DNA of 64,000 nt from positions 1 through 64,000 of the forward strand of contig JAJTHG010000022.1 of NCBI GenBank assembly GCA_021298835.1, given 5' to 3'. This document shows, piece by piece, positions 19,601 to 27,586 of the stretch (its first letter is position 1; every line of letters starts with the position of its first letter). A program made the translations under genes and the position numbers. This DNA comes from Gemmatimonadota bacterium. GTDB lineage: Bacteria > Gemmatimonadota > Gemmatimonadetes > Gemmatimonadales > Gemmatimonadaceae. The notes beneath the pieces were generated by a model, which saw only the letters and a program-made list of their open reading frames with translations, ran no database searches and was not told where the DNA came from.

Positions 19601-21188
19601 CCATCGGCTGGGCGACGAGCGACACGTCGAACCGCGTGGCCTCGTCGCCGACGGACATCCGGCCGCGACCCGACAGGCGCGTGGTCGGGCCGTCGCCGTC
19701 GACGTGCTCGAGGTCCGCGTCGCGGAAGCGCACGTCGTACCAGAGCGAGTCAAGCTTCAGGCGGCCACGCACGATGCCGCGGAGGTCGGGGAACGCCGGA
19801 TTCACGTACCGGATCGTGCGCAGGTCCACCTGCACGGCGTCGAGCGTGAACCCGCGGAAGACCGCCTCGGCCGGCTGCTCGATGTCCAGCGTCCCGCGCC
19901 CGCGCACCCGCGAGACGGCACCGGCTACATGCCGGTCGCGGTACGCAAGGGCCATCTCGTCAACGACGAAGCGGTTCACCGGCCCGCCACGCCCCCGCAC
20001 CCGCCCCTCGAGCGTCCCCTGGAAGTCGTACGGAAACGGTCCCCCGCGGAACGTACGAAGCAGGTCGAAGTCCACCGGCCGCGCGGCGAGGTCGACGTCG
20101 CGCACCTGCAGGATCGAACCGCCCACCCCGAAGGTCATCCGCCCGCTGATGCGCGACCGGGTCGAGCGGACGTCGAGGTCGGTCAACTCGTAGAGCATCA
20201 CCTTGAGGTCGGTCGGGTCGTTGTGGATCCACACGTCCGTGCGGCCGCAGCCGGTGCGCGGCAGCGTGGCGTAGATCCACCCGTAGTCGGACAGGCAGGC
20301 CGAGTCCCCGCGGATGCGCACGTCCCACCGCTGCGGCTTGCCGCCACCCCACCACACCCGGCCGCGGGCCGACCCCCGCGACGCCGCCAGAGCCAACTCG
20401 GGGAGGTCAACCCACACGGTGTCGTCGTGCTTGCGCACGAGCCCGCGCGCACCGGCGACGAAGAACGCGGGCTCGGTCTCCACGACGCGCGCCGCCGCCA
20501 CCTCGAAGGCCTGCCCCACCGAGTCGGGGTGGGCGAGCCGTGCGTTCGACAGGGCCAGCTCGGCGTTCGCCCAGCGAGAGAGCTTCTCCCACCCCTCGGG
20601 CCCGTCGCGCCGGAGCTCGTGCACCTCGCGCGCCTTCCGCAGCAGCGAATCGCGGATCGCCGCCGTGACACCGGCGGGGGGCTTCCACGGCTGCACGAGG
20701 AGCAGCGACCCGTCGTGGACGGCGAGGGTGTCGATCATCACCCAGTCGCCGAAGCCGCGCGTCGGCGAGACCGGCGTCGCCGGACGCGAGGGCGGGAAGA
20801 TCTTCTTCCAGTTCCACGTGCCGTTGCGGAACTCCTTCAGCCGGAGGCGGGGCCGCACCACGTCCACCGACCGCAGGAAGACCCGGCGGTCGATCAGGTC
20901 GCGCACGTCGTACGTCACGCGCACGGGCCCGGTGGCGACGAAGAGGGAGTCGTCGGCGCCCCGGATCTCGACCGAGTCCACCTGCAGGTCGCCGAGCAGC
21001 GACCCCGACAGGCGGCCCAGATGGAGAGAGCCGCGCACCGTCCCCCGCACCTGTGCGAGCACCAGCTGCCGCACGCGCTCGAGGCCCCACGAGGTGTTCG
21101 TCACCGCCCACACGGCCAGCGCCGCCACGAGCACCACCCCCGCGAACGCGGCGGCGGCGACGGCGAGGACGAGCGAGCGGCGGCGCAT
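16608..21188 (-). CDS. tamB: TamB-like translocation and assembly module protein
   Basis: A 1526-residue protein with an N-terminal signal anchor (about 8-30) and a very long repetitive beta-rich body, ending in the conserved TamB/DUF490 domain whose last residues read DITAAWRF. The pattern matches TamB and AsmA-like bridging proteins. They span the periplasm and, with TamA, support outer-membrane protein insertion and lipid transport. It starts 4 bp after the TamA-like gene stops and is followed 3 bp later by the lipid kinase. Length exceeds the E. coli protein (1259 residues) but is ordinary for the wider family. The opposite strand carries a long frame that is a shadow. Confidence 0.93.
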   Translation of the reverse strand: MRRRSLVLAVAAAAFAGVVLVAALAVWAVTNTSWGLERVRQLVLAQVRGTVRGSLHLGRLSGSLLGDLQVDSVEIRGADDSLFVATGPVRVTYDVRDLIDRRVFLRSVDVVRPRLRLKEFRNGTWNWKKIFPPSRPATPVSPTRGFGDWVMIDTLAVHDGSLLLVQPWKPPAGVTAAIRDSLLRKAREVHELRRDGPEGWEKLSRWANAELALSNARLAHPDSVGQAFEVAAARVVETEPAFFVAGARGLVRKHDDTVWVDLPELALAASRGSARGRVWWGGGKPQRWDVRIRGDSACLSDYGWIYATLPRTGCGRTDVWIHNDPTDLKVMLYELTDLDVRSTRSRISGRMTFGVGGSILQVRDVDLAARPVDFDLLRTFRGGPFPYDFQGTLEGRVRGRGGPVNRFVVDEMALAYRDRHVAGAVSRVRGRGTLDIEQPAEAVFRGFTLDAVQVDLRTIRYVNPAFPDLRGIVRGRLKLDSLWYDVRFRDADLEHVDGDGPTTRLSGRGRMSVGDEATRFDVSLVAQPMAFAMLSRSYPSIPVRVPMSGPIAITGTSDSLGVSAAFTAPEGALAFRGVADLYGDSLDPRIGFDGTWTFDSLDARRLLGREALPATRLTGRVSGAIHGDTLLPTLEGSVTIDVGRGAVDGVRLYGASARVTLGDSLLQVDSLRIETSAATLTAQGGLGLGPTRRDSLAVAVTVDSLGGLRAYLASGDVAGDSIAGSLSAQAVLAGNPQALDVRMTLGGDQLVRNGVSSRRLETEVRVRDLTGSPALDLTLRADTVRAGGLEFVLATAEAHTRPDGVVDVTVGAEASTGPALSASGSVRTAGDTTRVRLDRGTLVVGDEAWSIADTAHVLQVGGRVALDSLVLQGPDGARVVGGGAFADSGAIDGFARVAGVPLATLARVVGSTLAPTGTLDLDWTVRGSRLAPVMTWRGAVANVVPSSGRPVRLEAAGGYRDRRATADLRLLDGPSTLVTGSVALPVDLALTAGHAWRDTAGRLEGRLTADGVDAAALEAFTGAVRRLRGRLDVALALGGSWEAPRVTGRLDLSGGAGELPGLGQVAFRDAVVALRFTGDSLHIDRLEARSVARSSRRDLRTDRIGRLEGGGTIAFARLTDPVFDLRLSLDRFNAVARPRLADLDLTGTLRLTGPSSGATLAGAMEVTRGTLVIPDVGQSKQLVDASDPDFLRVVDTSLFARERLLPSRPSALVNNIRVKDVSIAMGSDVWLRSAEANINLGGSVSVARRPVARAGGDSSQALLSFDGTLLVNRGTYRLNVGNVVQRTFDVEQGKISFSPIDPNFDPGLDIAAVHTVRKFNSTLAQQDRKIRVRIGGTLRQPSLAFESADNAQLSQSDLISYLITGAPAFGVGDPTQSAGAVNTAANVLLASLSSVLADRIASLGYLDYVQIQTAGLDRGLQQAGGAPIDPASQILSLTRIGGGVQLSDRLFLSGDAGLCPLVQQQANAGLWNQFGVRLEYRVAGGVTLSGGIEPPTQSLLCGVANVRGFVLTPQQIGLDITAAWRF

Positions 21189-21192
21189 GCGG

Positions 21193-23424
21193 CTAGAAGA
21201 TCTGGCCGATCGAGATCGACGGCGTGATTCGCCGCCAGACCGACGTCGGGCGCAGGGGCTGGTAGGTCGCCGGGCAGGCCGCGCGCGGCCGCACCCCGGG
21301 ACTCACGCACAACAGCGTACCGCCGCCCGGGGTGAGCGGCGTGTCGAAGTAGGCCGGCCCGGCGATCGGGCGGTAGTCGTTGTAGCCGAGGTCCACGCGG
21401 ATCGAGCCGAACGCGGTCACGACGCGCAACCCGAGGCCCGGCGTCCACCGGAGCGACTCGAGCGTCAGCCGCACCGAGTCGCGATCGCGCGTCCACACCT
21501 GCCCGCCATCGACGAACGCCGCCAGCTGCGCGAGCCCGCCGAGGCCGGGGGCGCGCACCCGGTACTCGAGGTTCACCACGACCATGGACGTCCCGCCGAC
21601 CGGCACCGGCACCTCGCGCGCCTGCCCCGGGATCGCGGCTCCCGCCGTCGTGTCGTACGACAGGATCCGGTACGACTTCGGCCCCAGTTCGTTGGGGCGG
21701 TAGCCGCGCACCGTGGTCGGCCCGCCGGCGAAGAGCCGCTCCTGCACGGGCACGAACCGCTGCGCGTCGCTCCGGAGCGCGCTGAGGTCGAACAGCCCGC
21801 CGCCGCGCACCCGGGCGGTGAGGATCCCGTCGGCCCCAAGGCGCGTGAAGGTCGAGACCTCGCCGATGAAGCGGTTGAAGCGGAACGACGGGTCCGCCCC
21901 CACCAGCGGCGAGACGTGACGCGCCTCGAGGCGCAGCGTGCCCCCGCGCGCGGGATACACCGGGTCGTCCTGGCGCGAGAACTCGGTACTCGCGGTGATC
22001 GCGGCGAAGCGGCGCTGCTCGCTGGCGATGTCGCGATCGGCCTCGTTGCACAGCGTGAACACCACGCAGAAGAGCGCGGGGGAGGCCACGGTGCGGCCGA
22101 GTTCCAGCGTGTACGCCAGCGACACCGGATGGCGCCCGAGCCGCACCCCGTTGAGCGCGGCATTGAAGCCGATCGGCGTCACGCGGCGGTAGGCGTTGTA
22201 CTCGGAGCGCTGCTCGCTGTAGATCGTCAGTTCCGGCAGCGCCGTGAAGCCGAAGAGCTGCGGCTGCCGCAGCGTCGCCCCGAGGTAGTAGTTGAGCGTG
22301 TCGCCGTACTGGTCCTCGTAGGCGTCGGGGGCGCAGAGCGCCCGCGCGCGCGTCGGGAAGCGGGCGGGGGCGCCGCGGCCCACGCGCGACAGACGGCCCG
22401 ACAGGTCGAGGCGGCGGGCGCCCCCGAGGAAGTTGTAGTGCGTCAGCGCCCCCTGCGCCCGGAAGCAGTCGATCGTCCCCCAACCGCCGCCCACGCGCGC
22501 GGCGCGCATCGGCTGCTCCGCCACCCGCACCCGGATCCCCACCAGCGAGTCGGTGCCCGCCGAGTCGAGGTCCACCTGCACCGTCCGGAAGGCCTCCGTC
22601 TGGTAGGCACGGCGCTGCCCCTCGACGAGCGCCTGCTCGCGATAGACCTCGCCCGGCCTTATCCCCAGCAGGCCACGAACCGCGTCCGGTGACACTTGCG
22701 GCGCACGCCCCGGCGCCGGCTCGATCGTGACCGACACGGTGCCGATGCGCGCCAGCGCGCCCGGCACCACCCGCAGGCGCGCCTGCGCCGTTCGAGTCGC
22801 GCGGTCGGTGCTGAACGAGCGGAACACGTCGGCGCGCGGGTAGCCCGCGCTGCGCAACCGCCGCAGCAGCGTGTCGCGAGAGGCCGAGATCGCCAGCTCG
22901 TCGAACCGACCGCCCGCCCTCGCCGGCAGGTCGCGCAGGAACGACGCCGAGTCGGCCACCCCGCCGAGTCCCTCGACGGTGAAGCGCGTGAGGATCGTCG
23001 GTGCCCCCTCGCGCACGCGGAAGACCACGACCACCGCCCGCGGCCCGCGCGGCTCGACGACCGGCTCGACGGACGCGTCGGCGAAGCCGCGCACGCGGTA
23101 CGCGTACAGCACGCGCAGGGCGTCGAGGCGCATCGTCGGCTCGTCCAGACAGTGCCGCGTCACGAGGCGCCCCAGCAGCGGCACCGCCGCCCAGCGGGAC
23201 ATCCGCGTCGTGGCGACGCGCGAACCGAGGTCGGCGCTGGAGAACGCCCGGTTGCCCTCGAAGCGCAGCCCCCGCACCTCGGGCGCCGTCGGATCGTCGC
23301 ACGGGTCGTCCTGCGCGCGCGCCGCCGACGGGACGGTACCCGCGAGCGCGGCGGCGAAGGTCAGGGCGGCGAAGCGAGCGACGGGCAAGGATCCGGGGAT
23401 AATGCGGGTCGTACCCGCCAGCAT
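21193..23424 (-). CDS. tamA: TamA/BamA-family outer-membrane beta-barrel protein
   Basis: A 743-residue Omp85-family protein. A signal peptide (about 1-38, ending ARAQ) is followed by POTRA-like modules (about 45-310; the first opens VRGLRFEGNRAFSS), then a 16-strand-type barrel to the C-terminal FGQIF-like aromatic end (IGQIF). An RGYRPNELG element matches the lid-loop RGF/RGY signature. With tamB directly downstream it is called TamA rather than BamA. The ATG at 23424 begins the signal peptide; an earlier in-frame start would add 16 residues. It is divergent from the MazG-like gene, with a perfect palindrome in between. Confidence 0.9.
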   Translation of the reverse strand: MLAGTTRIIPGSLPVARFAALTFAAALAGTVPSAARAQDDPCDDPTAPEVRGLRFEGNRAFSSADLGSRVATTRMSRWAAVPLLGRLVTRHCLDEPTMRLDALRVLYAYRVRGFADASVEPVVEPRGPRAVVVVFRVREGAPTILTRFTVEGLGGVADSASFLRDLPARAGGRFDELAISASRDTLLRRLRSAGYPRADVFRSFSTDRATRTAQARLRVVPGALARIGTVSVTIEPAPGRAPQVSPDAVRGLLGIRPGEVYREQALVEGQRRAYQTEAFRTVQVDLDSAGTDSLVGIRVRVAEQPMRAARVGGGWGTIDCFRAQGALTHYNFLGGARRLDLSGRLSRVGRGAPARFPTRARALCAPDAYEDQYGDTLNYYLGATLRQPQLFGFTALPELTIYSEQRSEYNAYRRVTPIGFNAALNGVRLGRHPVSLAYTLELGRTVASPALFCVVFTLCNEADRDIASEQRRFAAITASTEFSRQDDPVYPARGGTLRLEARHVSPLVGADPSFRFNRFIGEVSTFTRLGADGILTARVRGGGLFDLSALRSDAQRFVPVQERLFAGGPTTVRGYRPNELGPKSYRILSYDTTAGAAIPGQAREVPVPVGGTSMVVVNLEYRVRAPGLGGLAQLAAFVDGGQVWTRDRDSVRLTLESLRWTPGLGLRVVTAFGSIRVDLGYNDYRPIAGPAYFDTPLTPGGGTLLCVSPGVRPRAACPATYQPLRPTSVWRRITPSISIGQIF

Positions 23425-23468
23425 CGGGGGCCGGTCCCGGGGGGAGTCGAGTCCTCCGCACGCGCCCG

Positions 23469-23482
23469 ACACCGTTCGGTGT
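23469..23482. promoter_or_regulatory. 14-bp perfect palindrome between divergent genes
   Basis: ACACCGTTCGGTGT is a perfect palindrome 45 bp before the TamA-like start and directly upstream of a plus-strand TTGACG (23484-23489), which is followed 15 bp later by TAACAT (23505-23510). It may be an operator or a GC-rich regulator site, or could form a small cruciform. There is no other copy that I noticed in the window. Confidence 0.4.
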
Positions 23483-23588
23483 TTTGACGCCCTTCGCGCG
23501 CGCGCGTAACATCGATGCGGCGCCGGGGACTGTCAACGCCCAAGTCTCTGCGCCGCTTGAACTTCCGCCCGTTTCCCCACGAGGCCGC

Positions 23589-23894
23589 GTGACCGAGTTC
23601 CGCCGCTACCAGCAGGAGGCCCTGCGCACCCGCAACCCGGCGCTCGATCCGGCCGGCCGCCTGCTCGACCCGGCGTGCGGCCTCGCCGAGGAAGCCGGCG
23701 AGGTGCTCGCGCTCGTCCGCCGGCATGTCCTGGTCGGGCGACCCCTCGATCGCGACCGCCTGGCGGAGGAACTCGGCGACCTGCTGTGGTGCCTCGCGGC
23801 CACCGCCGACGCGGCCGGTCTCTCGCTCGACGCGATCGCGGACGGCAACCTCGCCAAGCTCGCCGCGCGCCACCCGCAGGGCTTCAGTCCGTAG
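23589..23894 (+). CDS. MazG-like nucleotide pyrophosphohydrolase
   Basis: A 101-residue all-alpha NTP pyrophosphatase of the MazG/RS21-C6 type, which hydrolyses (deoxy)nucleoside triphosphates to monophosphates. The Mg-binding EEAGE block and the later EELGDLLW block with acidic ligands are both present. The GTG at 23589 places the first helix at the N-terminus; an open frame continues 35 codons upstream into the promoter region and is not used. The 3' end overlaps the convergent universal stress gene by 11 bp. Confidence 0.85.
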   Translation: MTEFRRYQQEALRTRNPALDPAGRLLDPACGLAEEAGEVLALVRRHVLVGRPLDRDRLAEELGDLLWCLAATADAAGLSLDAIADGNLAKLAARHPQGFSP

Positions 23895-24819
23895 TCGCCA
23901 CCAGCACGGCGCGGTCGCTGCGGCGCAGCAGCGCCGAGCTCGTGCTGCCCACGAACAGCCGTTCGATCGGCTTGAGCCCGTGCCGGCCGAGCGCCACGAG
24001 CGGCGCGTCCGCCCGCGCCGCCACGTCGAGCACCTCCGCGATCGCCTGACCGGCCCGCTGGGTCCATTCCACGTGACGATCGGCCGGCGCCGCGATCGCG
24101 CGCACCTGCTCGGCGAAGAGCCCCGGGATCACCCGCTCCTGCACCGCGAGCCACGCCGGCGGCGCCGCTTCGAGCCGCGGCGAGACATGCACGAGCGTGA
24201 GGGTCCCGCCCGGCTTGAGCAGCGTCAGCGCCAACCGCGCCGCCGCAGTGGACGCGGGGCTGAAGTCGCTCGCCACGACGATCCGCGAGCAGGGCACGGC
24301 GAACGCGTGGGGCACCGCCAACAGCGGCTTCGTGAGCAGCCGCAGCGTGCGCACCGCCGTCTCCGACCCGAACAGGCGATCGAGCAGCGCATGCTGCCCG
24401 AGTCCCATCACGACGCACCGCGCATGGAGCGCGTGCGCGCGCTCGGCGATGATCGCCGGGGCGACGCCCGCCGACGCCTCGGCGGTCCACCCGCCCTCCG
24501 CGAGGGCCGAGGCCCCCGCGACCTCGCGCACGTTGGCGTCGAGGGCCGGCCGCGCCCGCGCAAGCTGCTCGCGCTCGGCCTCGGCGAGGACGCCGGCAAG
24601 GTCGGACTCGACCGCGAACGACACCATCGGCTCGACGACCGTGAGGGCGTGGACCGGCGCGCCGAGCCACCCGCCCAGCGAGGCTGCCGACAGCAGCGCC
24701 GGCTCGGCGTGCGCGCCGACCCGCACCGCCGCGAGCACCGGCGCCGTGAGCCGGGTGCGGTCGTGCGCCTCGACGCCCATCGAGTGCGGGAAGTCCGTGG
24801 GTTCGGGAGTCGGCAGCAT
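23884..24819 (-). CDS. Universal stress protein, tandem Usp domains
   Basis: A 311-residue protein with two Usp folds. The C-terminal domain (about 165-311) opens with SRIVVASDFS and ends with the ATP-binding pattern GRHGLKP then GSTS. The N-terminal half has the same layout but a weaker glycine pattern (GLGQHALLDRLFGSE). Usp proteins bind ATP or metabolites and support survival under stress. Its ATG (24819) is 5 bp after the B12-binding gene's stop, so the two form an operon. Confidence 0.9.
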   Translation of the reverse strand: MLPTPEPTDFPHSMGVEAHDRTRLTAPVLAAVRVGAHAEPALLSAASLGGWLGAPVHALTVVEPMVSFAVESDLAGVLAEAEREQLARARPALDANVREVAGASALAEGGWTAEASAGVAPAIIAERAHALHARCVVMGLGQHALLDRLFGSETAVRTLRLLTKPLLAVPHAFAVPCSRIVVASDFSPASTAAARLALTLLKPGGTLTLVHVSPRLEAAPPAWLAVQERVIPGLFAEQVRAIAAPADRHVEWTQRAGQAIAEVLDVAARADAPLVALGRHGLKPIERLFVGSTSSALLRRSDRAVLVATTD

Positions 24820-24824
24820 GGGGC

Positions 24825-25571
24825 TCAGGCGGGGGGCGGAGCGGCCCCGCCGCTCCGCCGCGAGAGGAGCATGGCCCGGGCGACCCGGGGGGCCGCGTCG
24901 GCGGTCGCCGCTGTGCCGTCGGCGCCGACGCGGGCGACGAGGCCGGGCTCGCGCGTGAAGGGCGGACCGCCGACCAGCACGAGCACGTCGGGATTGCGCG
25001 AGGCGCGGCGCAGGTGCGCGATGTCGTGCGCGAGGCGCGGCAGCCGCGTCGCGCAGCCCACCGAGAAGCCGACGACGTCCACGTGCTGCTCGTGCACCGC
25101 GTCGAGCAGCCCGACGCGATCGAGAGGTGGGCCGACCAGCACGTCCCAGCCGTCGCGGGCGAAGAAGTCCGCCACCAGGAACAGGCCGAGCGTGTGCTGT
25201 TCCCCAGCCGGACAGGCGAGGAGCGCGCGCCCGGCGCGGTGCTGGCCGGGCGCCGGCGAGAGCCACACCGGCTCGAGCAGGTGCAGCACGCGATGCAGGC
25301 GGCCGAGCGCGTCGGTCACCTGCAGGAAGTCGCATGCGTCGTCGTCCCAGAGCTCGCCGAGCCGCGCCGCGGCCGGGGCGAAGAGGTCGAGGTAGAGCCG
25401 CTCGATCGGCGTCCCCGCCGCCAGCCACGCGCGCACCGCGCCCTCGGCGACGTCGTCGTCGGTGGACGTCAGGGTGCGGACGAACCGGTCCACATCCTGC
25501 GCCGACAGGCGCGTCACGGACGCGGTGCGGGACGGCGGTGTCACCGGCAGGTCGCTCGACGAAGTCGCCAT
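24825..25571 (-). CDS. Cobalamin-binding regulator-like protein
   Basis: A 248-residue protein with a helical cap-like domain (about 25-105) containing the LWDDDACDF element, followed by a B12-binding Rossmann domain (about 110-230). The cobalamin-ligating His is in GEQHTLGL, the form of the HxxG motif seen in LitR/CarH and AerR/PpaA-type sensors. There is no HTH domain, unlike CarH, so AerR/PpaA is the closer match. It could sense B12 state, light or redox and pass this to a partner. It is cotranscribed with the Usp gene. A cobalamin adenosyltransferase is encoded 2 kb away, which would supply the light-sensitive cofactor. Confidence 0.82.
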   Translation of the reverse strand: MATSSSDLPVTPPSRTASVTRLSAQDVDRFVRTLTSTDDDVAEGAVRAWLAAGTPIERLYLDLFAPAAARLGELWDDDACDFLQVTDALGRLHRVLHLLEPVWLSPAPGQHRAGRALLACPAGEQHTLGLFLVADFFARDGWDVLVGPPLDRVGLLDAVHEQHVDVVGFSVGCATRLPRLAHDIAHLRRASRNPDVLVLVGGPPFTREPGLVARVGADGTAATADAAPRVARAMLLSRRSGGAAPPPA

Positions 25572-25669
25572 GCGCAGTCGGAAAGGGAGGACGACGCGAA
25601 CGCGGAATGTCCCCGCCCGGTGGAGCGGCGTCAACCCGTCCGGACGACGCCGGGGCGCGTCCCGCGGCC

Positions 25670-26515
25670 TCAGGGGTTGCAGCGCGGGCAGCGCGCCGGA
25701 TCGGCGGCGCCCTCGCGCGGGACCCGCCGCTCGTGTCCGCAGCCGTCGCACGCGAACAGGTCGGCGGCGGGCAGCGCCGTCTCCTCCCCGCACGCAGCGC
25801 ACCGGAGGCCCGGCTGCGCGCGGCCGTGCCAGCCCGGTCGGCCACAGGCGGGACACGTCGCCGCGAGGCGGCGGGCGAGCGCCTCGGCGGCGGCCCGGAT
25901 CACCGCGAGCCGCGTCGGGTTCGCGTGCGCACGAAGGTCGTTGGCGACGACCGCCGCCCCCGCGGCCGCCAGGGCCGCAGCCACGTGCCGCGCGAGGTCG
26001 TGGGGCTCGCGCACGAGCATGGCGCGCGGGGGCGCGGCGACGGACGGCTCGGCGCCATCCCGGACGACGAGCGCGTGCCCCGGGAAGCCGGCCGCGGAGG
26101 CTGCGGCCTCCGCCTCGGGCCACGTGCGCACGACCCGCGAGACCGCGCGCGCCTCGAGCGCGAGGTGCTCGACGACGACCTCGAACGTCCCCGCGCGATC
26201 GCGCAGAAGCACCAGCTCGAGGTCGGCCGTGGCGAAGGGCGCCTGCGGGTGCGGGCCAAACGCCCCTTCGCTCGCGATCGCGAACGCGGCTCCGGGCATC
26301 GCGGCCAGGCCGGCGATCGCCTTCGCCCGGGCGGCCTCGCGCATCGTGCCTGCGCGCGCAACGGTGCCGGTGAAGGTGCCGAAGCGGTCGGTGTCCACCG
26401 CGTCGGTCGCGACGACCGCGAGGCCGAGCGACGCGAGCGCCGGGGCGATCACCTCGGCCTTTCCGTGCCGCGTCGCCAGCACGGCGACGCGGCCCGCGAG
26501 GACGATGCCGCTCAG
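25670..26515 (-). CDS. DUF6671-family protein with C-terminal zinc ribbons
   Basis: About 280 residues. The N-terminal part matches what I recall of the DUF6671 family (AVLATRHGKAEVIAPAL, then DTDRFGTFTG and EGAFGPHPQAPF), function unknown. The last 60 residues carry four CxxC knuckles (CPAC, CAAC, CDGC, CPRC). No ATG, GTG or TTG lies where the conserved N-terminus begins. The first GTG (26482) would remove about 11 conserved-looking residues. A CTG at 26515 overlaps the upstream gene's TGA as CTGA, like other couplings here, and is used; ATC at 26506 is another candidate. Cotranscribed with the reductase. Confidence 0.75.
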   Translation of the reverse strand: MSGIVLAGRVAVLATRHGKAEVIAPALASLGLAVVATDAVDTDRFGTFTGTVARAGTMREAARAKAIAGLAAMPGAAFAIASEGAFGPHPQAPFATADLELVLLRDRAGTFEVVVEHLALEARAVSRVVRTWPEAEAAASAAGFPGHALVVRDGAEPSVAAPPRAMLVREPHDLARHVAAALAAAGAAVVANDLRAHANPTRLAVIRAAAEALARRLAATCPACGRPGWHGRAQPGLRCAACGEETALPAADLFACDGCGHERRVPREGAADPARCPRCNP

Positions 26516-27528
26516 TCGTCCTTCTGGCCGAAGACGGCCAGATTCGACGAATGCCCCGGGTTCACCTTCTTCTCCGGGTGGATCCAGTGCACCGCCTGAT
26601 TCACTGCCGTCGCCGCCTCGGCGAAGCCGGTGGCGATGAGCTTGAGCTTTCCCGGGTACATGGTGACGTCGCCCGCCGCATAGAGGCCGGGGACCCCGGT
26701 CTCCATCTGCGAGTTCACGTGGATCTCGTCGTTGACGATCGTGAGCCCCCACGTGCCGATCGCCCCCATGTCGGAGACGAAGCCGAGCATCGGGAGCACC
26801 GCGTCGCAGTCCACGCGCACGGGGGCTTTCGTCTTCGTATGGACGAGCGTGACGCCGCGGAGGATGCCGTCCACGTCGTGCACCTCGGCGAGCTCGTGCC
26901 ACGTGTGGATCGTCACGCGCCCCGACGCCGCGTGGGCGTTGACGCTGTCCACCGTGGCACCGTGCGCGCGGAAACGGTCGGTACGGTGGGCCAGCGTCAC
27001 GTGCGCCGCCTTGCCCGCGAGCTGATCGGCCCAGTCGAAGGCCGTGTCGCCACCGCCGATGATGAGCACCCGCCTGCCGTGGTACTTCGCCGGGTCGAGG
27101 ACGACGTCGTCGATGCCGCGCCCGTACCACGGCTCGGCCGCCCGCTGCGGCAGCCGGCGCGGCGAGAAGGCCCCGATGCCCGCGGCGATGACGATCGCGC
27201 GGGTCGGGTAGGCGCCGGCCGTCGTGGTGAGCACGTAGTGGTCGTCCCGCCGCTCGAGGCCGGTGACCGTCTGCCCGAGGTGTCGCGGCTGCCCCCACCG
27301 GCGGGCCTGCGCGTCGAGACTGCGCACGAGGTCCTTCGCGAGCACCTCGGGATGGCCGGCGACGTCGAAGATGAGCTTCTCGGGATAGAGCGCCATCAAC
27401 TGGCCGCCGACCTGCGGGAGGGCGTCCACGAGCTGGGCGGACACGCCTCGCATGCCCGCGTAGAACGAGGCGAACAGTCCCGTCGGGCCGGCGCCGATGA
27501 TCGTGATGTCGGTGATGGGGTCGGACAT
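26512..27528 (-). CDS. Ferredoxin-NADP+ reductase, thioredoxin-reductase fold
   Basis: A 338-residue flavoprotein of the YumC type, which passes electrons between NADPH and ferredoxin or flavodoxin. The FAD-binding GAGPTGLF is at the N-terminus, the NADP-binding GGGDTAFDW lies mid-protein, and the closing AAGDVTMYPGKLKLI is typical. The redox CxxC of true thioredoxin reductases is absent, which supports the FNR call. TAGCTT lies 6 nt before the ATG. Divergent from the adenosyltransferase gene; first gene of the run to the DUF6671 protein. Confidence 0.92.
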   Translation of the reverse strand: MSDPITDITIIGAGPTGLFASFYAGMRGVSAQLVDALPQVGGQLMALYPEKLIFDVAGHPEVLAKDLVRSLDAQARRWGQPRHLGQTVTGLERRDDHYVLTTTAGAYPTRAIVIAAGIGAFSPRRLPQRAAEPWYGRGIDDVVLDPAKYHGRRVLIIGGGDTAFDWADQLAGKAAHVTLAHRTDRFRAHGATVDSVNAHAASGRVTIHTWHELAEVHDVDGILRGVTLVHTKTKAPVRVDCDAVLPMLGFVSDMGAIGTWGLTIVNDEIHVNSQMETGVPGLYAAGDVTMYPGKLKLIATGFAEAATAVNQAVHWIHPEKKVNPGHSSNLAVFGQKDD

Positions 27529-27531
27529 GCC

Positions 27532-27583
27532 GGAAAGCTAGCCGCCCGGGCAACGGGCCGGCGTCGGCCGGGGTTAGCTTTCC
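27532..27583. promoter_or_regulatory. Mirror-image promoter region with 9-bp inverted repeat
   Basis: GGAAAGCTA (27532-27540) and TAGCTTTCC (27575-27583) form a perfect inverted repeat 34 bp apart in the 58-bp divergent region. Each arm contains TAGCTT exactly 6 nt before its gene's ATG (27528 minus, 27587 plus). Two identical leaderless promoters facing away from each other explain it; a shared operator is also possible. Confidence 0.5.
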
Positions 27584-27586
27584 CCC

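Noticed and set aside
15024-21227. A 2067-codon open frame on the plus strand
   Set aside because: It is antisense to the sensor kinase 5' end, lipid kinase and TamB, all of which have clear family signatures. The translation is Arg/His/Pro-rich low-complexity, as expected from a GC-rich shadow frame.
25572-26123. N-terminal extension of the B12-binding protein
   Set aside because: The open frame continues upstream but is out of frame with, and overlaps, the DUF6671 gene. The ATG at 25571 gives a normal N-terminus.
27529-27586. Cobalamin riboswitch before the adenosyltransferase
   Set aside because: The 58-bp divergent region is far too short for a B12 riboswitch, and the likely transcript is leaderless.
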